Assembly (NCBI GenBank): GCA_021776825.1
Contig: JAJFFG010000043.1
Coordinates: 1-34,549 of the forward strand
DNA length: 34,549 bases
Source: Planctomycetota bacterium
GTDB taxonomy: Bacteria > Planctomycetota > JAJSAM01 > JAJVHW01
Direction: 5' to 3'
Part shown: positions 1 to 6,963 of the stretch, piece by piece
Numbering within the stretch: position 1 is the stretch's first letter
How the letters are laid out: the number at the start of each line of letters is the position of its first letter
The notes under the pieces: model-generated
Database searches by the model: none
What the model was told of the DNA's origin: nothing
Seen by the model: only the letters and a program-made list of their open reading frames with translations
Program-made: the position numbers and the translations under genes

Positions 1-520
1 CCCCGCGCAGACGCGCGTCGAGATTCGAGAAGGGCTCGTCGAGCAGCAGCACGCGCGAGCCGCGGGCCAGCGCGCGGGCGAGCGCCGTGCGCTGGCGTTC
101 ACCGCCGGAGAGTGCGTCGGGCATGCGCTCGCCGAGGGCGGCGAGACCCGTCAGCTCGAGCAGTTCCTTCACGCGGCGGGCGCGCTCGTCGGTCGGGCGA
201 TCGGCGAGACCGAAGCCGACGTTGCGGCGCACGTCGAGATGCGGGAACAGCGCGTAGTCCTGGAACACCATGCCGACCGGGCGCTTCTCGGGCGGCACCC
301 ACGTGCCGTCGCCGGCGACCCGCAGATCCTCGATCGTGACGGACCCGGCGTCGGGCGTCTCGAAGCCGCTGATCAGACGCAGGACGGTGGTCTTGCCGCA
401 GCCGCTCGGTCCGAGCAGCGCGTGGATCGTGCCGGCCTCGACGCGCAGATCGACGTCGCGGACCGCCGGCGTGTCGGCGAATTGCTTCGACAGACCCGTG
501 CAGCGGATGGCGGCGCTCAC
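1..520 (-). CDS. fbpC: ferric iron ABC transporter ATP-binding protein (FbpC-like), 3' end outside window
   Basis: ATPase that powers import of ferric iron through the permease encoded just upstream. In 173 visible codons it shows a Walker A motif (GPSGCGKTT), a Q-loop (FQDYALFPH), the ABC signature (LSGGERQR) and Walker B with D-loop (VLLLDEPFSNLD). The order and spacing fit an importer of the FbpC/PotA type. The C-terminal regulatory part lies beyond base 1. Translation starts at GTG 520, which overlaps the permease stop (GTGA), so the two are translationally coupled. The substrate is inferred from the neighbouring FbpA-like protein and the FecA-like receptor; a thiamine or spermidine transporter would have the same ATPase motifs. 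Confidence 0.9.
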   Translation of the reverse strand, partial: MSAAIRCTGLSKQFADTPAVRDVDLRVEAGTIHALLGPSGCGKTTVLRLISGFETPDAGSVTIEDLRVAGDGTWVPPEKRPVGMVFQDYALFPHLDVRRNVGFGLADRPTDERARRVKELLELTGLAALGERMPDALSGGERQRTALARALARGSRVLLLDEPFSNLDARLRG

Positions 521-2070
521 GCGAGCGTCTTCCGTCCGGCGCGACGCGTGAGCAGGAGGGCGAGGGTGGGCAGACCGGCGAACACGACGAGCGCCACAGC
601 CGGCAGCGCCGCCTCGGCGAAGAACCCCTCCTCGATGTAGGACCACATGCGGATCGCGAGGGTATCGAGTCCCGTCGGGTGGAGGAGCAGCGTTGTGGGA
701 AGCTCCTTCATCGTGGTCAGGAAGACGAGGAGCGCGCCGGCGACGATGGCGGGAGCGATCAGCGGCAGAGTCACAGAACGGAAGGCCCCGAGCGGCGTGC
801 GGCCGAGCGACCGCGCGGCCTCTCCGAGCTGCGGGTCCACCTGCAGGAGACCCGAGCGCGTGCTCCCGAGCGACTGCGGTAGGAAATGCACGAGGTACGC
901 GACGATCAACAGCGGCAGCGACTGGTAGAGCCACCGCACACCGACGGAGAGCGAGACGAGCGAGAGCGCGATGACGAGGCCCGGCAGCGCGAAGCCGACG
1001 TGCGCGGCGCGGTCGAGCAGCGTGGCCGCCCATCCCGGCCGGCGAGCCGCCACGTACGCGATCGGCAGCGCGGCGACGGCGGTGGCCAGCGCGGCCAGCG
1101 ACGAGACCTTCACCGAGTCCCACGACAGCGCACCCGTCGCAGCGAGCGCATCGCTGCTGAAGTCGCCACGCGAGGCCCACACGCCGAGCACCGCCAGCGG
1201 CACGCCGACGGCCAGCGACGCGAACGCGCCGCACGCCAGCGTCGTCGGGATCTTCCAGCGACCGAGGGGCTGCGTCGTCGGACGACGCGCTGCGCGGCGC
1301 ACGTACAGCGAGTGACTCCCGCGGACGCGTTGTTCGAACGCGACGAGCAGCAGACAGACCGCCACCAGCACCAGCGCGTACAGCGCGCCCCCCATGAGGT
1401 CGGCGTTCTCGAAGCGACTGAAGATCGCTGCCGTGAACGTGTCGCAGTCGAGGAGCGCCACCGCCCCGAAGTCGCTCAGCACGTACAGCGCGACGAGCAA
1501 CGCACCCGACGCCGCGGCGGGACGCACCTGCGGCAGGACCACACGGATCAGCGCCTGGAATGGCGACAGACCCAGACTGCGCGCGGTCTCCTCCACCGCC
1601 GGTGGCGAGCGCAACAGCGCGGCGCGGACCGGGAGCAGCACGTACGGGTACGTGAGCAGCGTCAACACCCACCACGCGGCGACGAAGCCACGAACGGGCA
1701 AGACCGGCGGCAGCAGACCGCCGGCTCCGAACGCCCCGATCGCCGTGTAGGCGCCGACGTACGACGGGATCGCAAGCGGAGCCGCGAGCACCGCAGTCCA
1801 GACGCGACGGCCCGGGAGATCCGAGCGCGTGGTCAGCCAGGCGAGCGGGAGCCCGATCGCCAGAGCCGAGAGCGCCACGAGGACCGCCAATCCAGCGGAC
1901 AGCCCAGTCAGTTCCAGGGTCCGCATGCGCTGGAAGCTCGCGAGCGCCTCGCTATCGGCGCCACTCGCTCGCACGACGAGATAGACGGCCGGCATGAGTG
2001 CCGCAGCCGCCACCAGCGTCGCCGCCGTCCACAGCGCAGCGACGCCGTGGCCCGGGTAGCGGGTCTTCAT
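517..2070 (-). CDS. fbpB: ferric iron ABC transporter permease (FbpB-like, two fused permease domains)
   Basis: Inner-membrane permease of 517 residues containing two consecutive binding-protein-dependent transport domains, as in FbpB, ThiP and AfuB. Each half carries an EAA loop that docks the ATPase: EETARSLGLSPFQALIRVVL in the first half and GEAARSLGRTPLGAF in the second. About twelve hydrophobic segments are visible. I chose ATG 2070 because a GGAG lies about nine bases upstream; an earlier in-frame start at 2115 would overlap fbpA and adds only an Arg-rich stretch. The gene follows fbpA by 22 bases and overlaps fbpC, so it belongs to one transcription unit. Iron specificity comes from context. 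Confidence 0.9.
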   Translation of the reverse strand: MKTRYPGHGVAALWTAATLVAAAALMPAVYLVVRASGADSEALASFQRMRTLELTGLSAGLAVLVALSALAIGLPLAWLTTRSDLPGRRVWTAVLAAPLAIPSYVGAYTAIGAFGAGGLLPPVLPVRGFVAAWWVLTLLTYPYVLLPVRAALLRSPPAVEETARSLGLSPFQALIRVVLPQVRPAAASGALLVALYVLSDFGAVALLDCDTFTAAIFSRFENADLMGGALYALVLVAVCLLLVAFEQRVRGSHSLYVRRAARRPTTQPLGRWKIPTTLACGAFASLAVGVPLAVLGVWASRGDFSSDALAATGALSWDSVKVSSLAALATAVAALPIAYVAARRPGWAATLLDRAAHVGFALPGLVIALSLVSLSVGVRWLYQSLPLLIVAYLVHFLPQSLGSTRSGLLQVDPQLGEAARSLGRTPLGAFRSVTLPLIAPAIVAGALLVFLTTMKELPTTLLLHPTGLDTLAIRMWSYIEEGFFAEAALPAVALVVFAGLPTLALLLTRRAGRKTLA

Positions 2071-2092
2071 TCGACGGCTCCGCCCGAGACGC

Positions 2093-3136
2093 CTACTCCA
2101 GGATCTCCGCGTCACGGAGCATCTTCACCGTCGCCTTGAGATCCGCGAGGCCGTTGAGATCGACGTCGGGGTGACCGATGTCGGCCAGCGGCGTCAGCAG
2201 TTCGTGGATCGCAACGCCCGCCACCATCGGGTACTCGTACGTCTCCTGCGTGAAGAACGTCTGCGACTCGTCCGACAGCAGGAATTCGATGAGCTGTGCG
2301 GCGCCGCGCGGGCGCTCGGACGTCGAGAGCACTGCGGCGCCCGCGACGTTGATGAGGTTGCCGGCGTCCTTCGCGGGCATCACGTAGTTGCGCGCCGGCG
2401 TCGCCTCGCCCTTCTCGGCGAGAAGGCGGAACAGGTAGTAGTGGTTGACGAACGCGACGTCGATCTCGCCGTTCGCGACAGCGGCCGCCGCGGGCGTGTT
2501 CTTCGGGTACTCCTTGGGCTCGTTGGCCACGATCCCGTCGAGCCACTTGCGAGCACCGTCGTCGCCCAACTGCAGACGCAACGACGTGACGAACGCCTGG
2601 AACGACGCGTTCTTCGGCGGCCAGCCGATGCGCCCCTTCCACTTCGGATCGGTGAACTCGAGGATCGACTTCGGCAGGTCCGCGGGCTTCAGTTTGTCGG
2701 TGTTGTACGTGACGACGCGCGCGCGGCCGGAGAGTCCGACCCAGTCGCCCTTCGCCGAGCGGAATGCCGCCGGCACACGGTCGAGCACCGACTGATCGAG
2801 TGGCGCGAGGCGACCCTGCGCGGACAGCGCACCGAGGGCTCCGGCATCCTGCGCCCAGAAGACGTCGGCCGGGCTGGCGTGGCCCTCCTCCATCAGCAGG
2901 GCAGTGAGTGCACCGGTCTTGCCGTCGCGCACTTCGACCTCGACGCCCGTCGCTGCGGTGAAGCGCTCGACGAGCGGCCCGACCTGAGCGAGAGAACGAC
3001 CGCAGTACAGGACGACCGCGCCGTCCGCGTCGGTGGTTGCCTGGGTCTTGGCGGTGTCCGGTGCCGGCGTCTCCGCCGTGCACGCGGCACCTGCGAGCAG
3101 GAGCGCGACTGCGCCCGCGATCGGTCCAACTCTCAT
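2093..3136 (-). CDS. fbpA: periplasmic ferric iron-binding lipoprotein (FbpA-like)
   Basis: Solute-binding protein of 347 residues that delivers iron to the FbpBC transporter. The N-terminus is a lipoprotein signal (GAVALLLAGAAC), so the mature protein is probably anchored through the Cys. The body matches the family 1 binding proteins of the FbpA/FutA type: an early VLYCGRSLAQVGPLVERF segment, a TYNTDKL segment, and a paired tyrosine near the C-terminal third (FVNHYYLFRLL) equivalent to the iron-ligating Tyr pair. ATG 3136 is chosen because AGGAGG sits about eight bases upstream; the longer frame to 3169 would put an Arg-rich stretch before the signal peptide. It lies 88 bases behind the receptor gene and ahead of fbpB. 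Confidence 0.9.
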   Translation of the reverse strand: MRVGPIAGAVALLLAGAACTAETPAPDTAKTQATTDADGAVVLYCGRSLAQVGPLVERFTAATGVEVEVRDGKTGALTALLMEEGHASPADVFWAQDAGALGALSAQGRLAPLDQSVLDRVPAAFRSAKGDWVGLSGRARVVTYNTDKLKPADLPKSILEFTDPKWKGRIGWPPKNASFQAFVTSLRLQLGDDGARKWLDGIVANEPKEYPKNTPAAAAVANGEIDVAFVNHYYLFRLLAEKGEATPARNYVMPAKDAGNLINVAGAAVLSTSERPRGAAQLIEFLLSDESQTFFTQETYEYPMVAGVAIHELLTPLADIGHPDVDLNGLADLKATVKMLRDAEILE

Positions 3137-3156
3137 GGTCTGCCTCCTGACCGTTC

Positions 3157-3183
3157 GGCGGCGGGGCACCGTGCCCCACCGCC
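3157..3183 (-). promoter_or_regulatory. stem-loop in the receptor-fbpA spacer
   Basis: A 12-base stem with one mismatch and a three-base loop (core GGGGCA-CCG-TGCCCC) lies between the receptor stop and the fbpA Shine-Dalgarno. A smaller stem (CGGAG-AGT-CTCCG) lies nearby at about 3203-3215. Neither is followed by a T-run on the minus strand, so this is not a classical terminator. It could lower expression of one part of the operon relative to the other. Confidence 0.4.
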
Positions 3184-3224
3184 TTCACGGGTCCAGCCGT
3201 GCCGGAGAGTCTCCGACACAGGCG

Positions 3225-5525
3225 CTAGAACTCAATCTCCAAGCCGACCCAGCCGAACACCGGCTTCCCGGGTCGCGGCCCATCCGGATGACGCGACACC
3301 AGGTACTCCTCGTCGAAGAGGTTCTGGATGCCGCCGATCAGCGTCACGGTCTCCGACGCGCGGTAGCGAGCCGAGACGTCGACGACGAAGTAGCTGTCCG
3401 TCTCGCCGAAGCGCGAGTCCGGTGAGCCGTCGGGTGCGATCTGCGCCGACGTGTTGCTGGCGGTCGTGTACGTCTCCGCGACGTACGTCCCACTCACGTC
3501 GAACGCCCAGTTGCCGCGCTCGAGCCCCGTGCCGACAGAGAACGCCCAGTCGGGCACGTAGGGCACGTCGGCACCGCGCCGGCCGCCCGCGAAGATCGAC
3601 TCCGCGTCGGTCGATGACGAGTCGCTGCGCTGCTCAGCGTCGGTGTACGTCGCCGTGGCAAACCAAGGGTTCGACCACTCCCAGCCACGCGCAACCGACG
3701 GGTCCCACTGCACGCTGAACTCGACGCCACGCGTGCGGACCTCGCCCACGTTCTCGGATTCGCCGTTGCCGGCGCCGCCCAGGTTGTCGAGGACGATCAG
3801 ATCGTCGAGATCGGTGCGGAACAGCGTGGCCGACGCGCGGAACGCCTCGTCGTGGTCCTCGTAGCGCGCGCCGAGCTCGTAGCCGAGGCTCGTCTCCTCG
3901 TCGAGGCCGTCCTTGACGTGGGCGCGCGGGCTCGGGGGCGAGAAGCCCTCGTGCACGCCGCCGAAGAAGGTCCAGAGATCGTCGTGCTCCCACGTCCCGC
4001 CGATGCCCAGCGCCTTCATGTCGAGCCGGTCGCGACCGCGCGTCGAGAGATCGTCGAAGTCGGTGTGGTCGAGACGCAGGTCCTCCATGCGGATGCCGGG
4101 GGTCAACGTCAGTCGATCGATGCCGATCTCGTCCTGGAGCCAGAGCGCCACGGAGTCGGTGCGCTGCCGACGGTTGCCGGCATCGCCCGGCGTCCCCGGG
4201 TCGCGTGCAGTGATGGCGCCGTTGGCGGCCTGCGTGAAGTTCTCGTCGCGCTGGAAGCGGCGGATGCGGTCGGTGTGGACGCGGATGCCGCCGGTCAGTT
4301 CGTGCAGCACGTCGCCGTTCTCGAACCGGTACGTCGCCGCCGCCTCGTAACCCGACGACGTGTAGGTCCGCGCGTTGTGCCGCACGCGCAGTTCGCCGGC
4401 AGCCTCACCGCGGATCGTACGGAGGTGCGAGCCGCCGGCCGCCAGCGCCTCGGAGAGGCTCAGCCGCGCTCCGCCCGCGTCACGAACGTCCTTCAGTTTG
4501 AACCAGTCGCGGTCGAACGAACTGCCGTAGAGCGTCAGCGTGAGGTCGAGGTCCTCGTTCGGCTCGGCGTACCAGCGCACGTGCCAGCGGTCCTGCTCCG
4601 TGTCGATCTCGTCGAAGCGGCTCGCGGCGTAGCGCCGGTTGGGATCGGCGTCGAAGTCGTCCTCGGACAGCCCGAGGTATGTCTCGTTCGCCTCGAGGTC
4701 GGTGCGGCCCCATTTGACGTCGACGCGCTGGTAGAAGCCGGGCGAGACGGGCTCCCACGCGAGCTTGATCATCGGCTCGGTCTTCGTGAAGCCCGTGTCG
4801 TCACCGTCCGAGAAGTCCGGCGCGCGATCGATCGTCTTGAAGCCGTCCGTCTCGCGCCGGTAGCCCTCGAGCAGGATGCCGAAGCGGCCGAAGCCCTGGC
4901 TGTCCCACCAGCCACCGTAGTTCGCGAACAGGCGCGTCTCGCCGTCGCCACCGGCGACGATGCGCGCGAACCCACGGCGCGTGTCAGGGATCGGCGTCGA
5001 GATGTAGTTCACCGCGCCGCCCGTCGTGTGCGGCCCAAAGCGCACCTGGCTCGAGCCCTTGAGCACCTCGATCGCGTGCATGCGACCGGCCGTCGGCGAG
5101 TAGTACGCGGCGGGTGCGGCGTAGGGTGCGGGGGCGGCGAGCACGCCGTCCTCCATGATCGTGACCTTGGCCGAGCGCGTCGTGTCGACGCCGCGCAGGC
5201 TCAGGTTGGGGAAGAGGCCGTAGCCGTCTTCCGGGCGCACGATGACACCGGGAACCCGTCGCATGACCCGGTTGATGTCGTCGTAGCCCAGTCGCGTGAT
5301 CTCGTCGACCCCAACGTACGTGCCGGAGCCGGCGAGCGTGCGCTCGCCCTCCTCCGAGCCGATGACCGTGATCGGTGCGAGGCGGATGGCCTCGTCGAGA
5401 TCACTCTCCGCCTCTGCGGGTGCCGCGTCCTGCGCGAGCGCGGGCACCGCCGCCACCGCGAGCCCGAAGGCCGCGAGTCGGCCGACGCGGTGGTGGCCTC
5501 CCTGTCGTCGTCTCATGCTGATCAC
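3225..5525 (-). CDS. TonB-dependent receptor, FecA-like (ferric citrate/siderophore type)
   Basis: Outer-membrane receptor of 766 residues. It has a signal peptide ending near VAAVPALAQ, a TonB-box-like segment (APITVIG), a plug domain with LRGVDTTRSAKVTIMEDG and IEVLKGSSQVRFGPHTTGG, and a 22-strand-type barrel ending in a C-terminal Phe (GLEIEF). The plug wording MEDGVLAAPAPYAAPAAYY and the barrel segment VHEGFSPPSPRAH are typical of FecA-like proteins. The start is GTG 5525, with AAGGAG about nine bases upstream; ATG 5516 is an alternative. FbpABC follows on the same strand, so the receptor probably feeds the Fbp system. A Fur-like box lies upstream. The exact ligand cannot be read from sequence. 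Confidence 0.9.
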   Translation of the reverse strand: MISMRRRQGGHHRVGRLAAFGLAVAAVPALAQDAAPAEAESDLDEAIRLAPITVIGSEEGERTLAGSGTYVGVDEITRLGYDDINRVMRRVPGVIVRPEDGYGLFPNLSLRGVDTTRSAKVTIMEDGVLAAPAPYAAPAAYYSPTAGRMHAIEVLKGSSQVRFGPHTTGGAVNYISTPIPDTRRGFARIVAGGDGETRLFANYGGWWDSQGFGRFGILLEGYRRETDGFKTIDRAPDFSDGDDTGFTKTEPMIKLAWEPVSPGFYQRVDVKWGRTDLEANETYLGLSEDDFDADPNRRYAASRFDEIDTEQDRWHVRWYAEPNEDLDLTLTLYGSSFDRDWFKLKDVRDAGGARLSLSEALAAGGSHLRTIRGEAAGELRVRHNARTYTSSGYEAAATYRFENGDVLHELTGGIRVHTDRIRRFQRDENFTQAANGAITARDPGTPGDAGNRRQRTDSVALWLQDEIGIDRLTLTPGIRMEDLRLDHTDFDDLSTRGRDRLDMKALGIGGTWEHDDLWTFFGGVHEGFSPPSPRAHVKDGLDEETSLGYELGARYEDHDEAFRASATLFRTDLDDLIVLDNLGGAGNGESENVGEVRTRGVEFSVQWDPSVARGWEWSNPWFATATYTDAEQRSDSSSTDAESIFAGGRRGADVPYVPDWAFSVGTGLERGNWAFDVSGTYVAETYTTASNTSAQIAPDGSPDSRFGETDSYFVVDVSARYRASETVTLIGGIQNLFDEEYLVSRHPDGPRPGKPVFGWVGLEIEF

Positions 5526-5590
5526 CGGATCCGTCTCCTTCCACTTCCGTGCTGACTGGGCCCCGTGAGCCGCGGACGATATCGAAACTG

Positions 5591-5605
5591 AGACTCATTC
5601 TCAGA
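5591..5605. promoter_or_regulatory. Fur-box-like operator between FecA-like receptor and tonB
   Basis: The sequence TGAGACTCATTCTCA differs at one position from the common Fur box TGAGAATNATTCTCA and extends to a 17-base palindrome (CTGAGA N5 TCTCAG). It lies between the divergent receptor (start 5525) and tonB (start 5660), 65 and 54 bases from the two starts, so it can repress both. On the minus strand, TTTCTG and GATATC spaced by 18 bases overlap it and might be a weak promoter. A second near-identical copy lies at 10478-10492. Confidence 0.75.
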
Positions 5606-5659
5606 AAGAAATTCGACGGAACGTGAACCTCTGCGATCCTCATGCGCTGAAGAAGATCG

Positions 5660-6427
5660 ATGCCGCTCGCGCCCAACACCCTCCGCCCCCGCTTCCGGCA
5701 CCCCGGCCTGCGCCCTGCGCCGTCCGGATCGCGCAAGCCGCTGCTGATCAGCGCGTGCCTGCACGTGCTGCTGCTCTCGGGGATCGCGCTCGCGGTGGTT
5801 CCGGAGATGCGGCGCGCGGCGACGACGGCCCGTGCGGCCGCGCCGAGCCTTGCTCCGACGCTCGTCGAGCCCGATCGGCCTCGAGGTGACGAGATCGAGG
5901 TCGACGACACGCTCGACCTCGATCCGGTCGAGATGGACGTCGATGTGCCGCTCCCGCTGGACCTTGCCGCGGCCTCGGCGCCATCGGTGATTGCCGTGGC
6001 GACGCCGCTCGCGCGGAACGCCCGCATCCCCCGCAAGCTGCGTCGACCGCCGCCCAGGCCCGCGGCCTCGAACGGGAGCGGCAACGGCACCGCCTCCGCG
6101 CCTCCGGTGATGGAGCCGGTCGCCGTCGCGCCGCCACCTCCGTCGCCACTTGTCCGGCCGGTCCCCTCAGAGGACAACCGGCAGCCGCGCTACCCCCGCC
6201 TCGCGAAGCGCCGCGGATGGGACGGCGTCGTCGTGCTCGCCGTGCACGTCGCCGCAGACGGTTCGGTCAGCGACGTCGAGATCGCGGAGAGCAGCGGTCA
6301 CGAGTCCCTCGACGAGGCCGCCCGCAAGGCCGCCCTCGAGTGGACGTACACGCCCGCCCATCGCGGCGACGAGCGCGTCGCCCTCGTCGTCCGCCAGTCG
6401 ATCCGCTTCGTCGTACCGCGCGGCTAG
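5660..6427 (+). CDS. tonB: TonB family energy-transducing protein
   Basis: Protein of 255 residues that couples the proton-motive force to outer-membrane receptors. One N-terminal membrane segment (about residues 27-46, PLLISACLHVLLLSGIALAV) is followed by a long acidic and then Pro-rich periplasmic linker (about 75-168) and a TonB C-terminal domain (about 170-255) with YPRLAKRRGWDGVVVLAVHV, ADGSVSDVEIAESSGH and AALEWTYTPA. It is divergent from the FecA-like receptor and shares a Fur-like box with it. No exbB or exbD pair is adjacent; the only channel protein in the window is the HmuU-like one at 16082. The stop codon lies inside the left arm of a repeat element. Confidence 0.9.
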   Translation: MPLAPNTLRPRFRHPGLRPAPSGSRKPLLISACLHVLLLSGIALAVVPEMRRAATTARAAAPSLAPTLVEPDRPRGDEIEVDDTLDLDPVEMDVDVPLPLDLAAASAPSVIAVATPLARNARIPRKLRRPPPRPAASNGSGNGTASAPPVMEPVAVAPPPPSPLVRPVPSEDNRQPRYPRLAKRRGWDGVVVLAVHVAADGSVSDVEIAESSGHESLDEAARKAALEWTYTPAHRGDERVALVVRQSIRFVVPRG

Positions 6428-6665
6428 CGCGGCCTATTCATGAGGCTCGCGCACTCCGTGACGAGCGGGGCCCGGGAGTCCAGGAGCCGCCTGGATGCGG
6501 GGGCCACGGTACGCGCTGTGAGGCCCGTCCTGAGCGAGGACAGAACGTCGAGATCAAGGCGCGCCGACGACTGCGACGTCGTTCCGTCTCGGAGGAGGCG
6601 CAACGCCGAGATCGGCGGTCTGGACCGGTCAGGTGTGTGAGTCGTCATGAATAGTCCGGGCTGGC
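6423..6665. repeat. intergenic element with inverted-repeat ends, copy 1
   Basis: A 243-base element bounded by 21-base imperfect inverted repeats (6423-6443 and 6645-6665, 18 of 21 matching, with a perfect core CTATTCATGA). Internally it shares two blocks with copy 2 at 31775-32062: CTGAGCGAGGACAGA followed by GAGATCAAG (about 6530-6557), and CGTCTCGGAGGAGGCGC followed by ACGC (about 6585-6606). No convincing reading frame is seen inside. The tonB stop codon (6425-6427) is part of the left arm. The form suggests a MITE or a decayed insertion sequence; the CCTATTC-like ends recall IS1380-type tips, but that is a guess. Confidence 0.65.
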
Positions 6666-6900
6666 AGCCCGTCGGAGGTTCGGCGTCGCCGTGTGAGCGA
6701 CCGCCGGCGCGACGCGCTGCCAGTTAGACCGCCCACCGGGTAGCCCGTACCTGCTGAACCTGGCCGCTGCGAGGGCGTGAGCAGGCGTTTCGAGCCCGAT
6801 TCGGCGAGGGATCCGGTCCACAGCGCCCGCATCGGCGCGTCGCGCCGCCCGCGCCCCGGTCGCGCCGCAGTTCGCCGCGCACCACCCAGTCGGCCAATGT

Positions 6901-6962
6901 CTAGCAGGCTGTCGCGCCAACCTGCGTGGCCCGTCGAGGTCGAACCGTCGACAGCCTGCTAG
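6901..6962. repeat. 62-base perfect inverted repeat beside the receptor stop
   Basis: Two perfect 14-base arms (CTAGCAGGCTGTCG and its complement, 6901-6914 and 6949-6962) enclose 34 bases and end one base before the stop of the minus-strand receptor. No T-run follows, so it is not an obvious intrinsic terminator; the arms look like tips of a small mobile element. The DNA between the two repeats (6666-6900) holds only a shorter stem (CTGGCAGC at 6661-6668 with GCTGCCAG at 6716-6723) and no gene that I can support. Confidence 0.6.
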
Positions 6963-6963
6963 C

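Noticed and set aside
6666..6900. A small gene or tRNA in the gap between tonB and the receptor
   Set aside because: Open frames there are Arg-rich and lack ribosome binding sites, and no cloverleaf could be folded by eye. Only a short stem was found.
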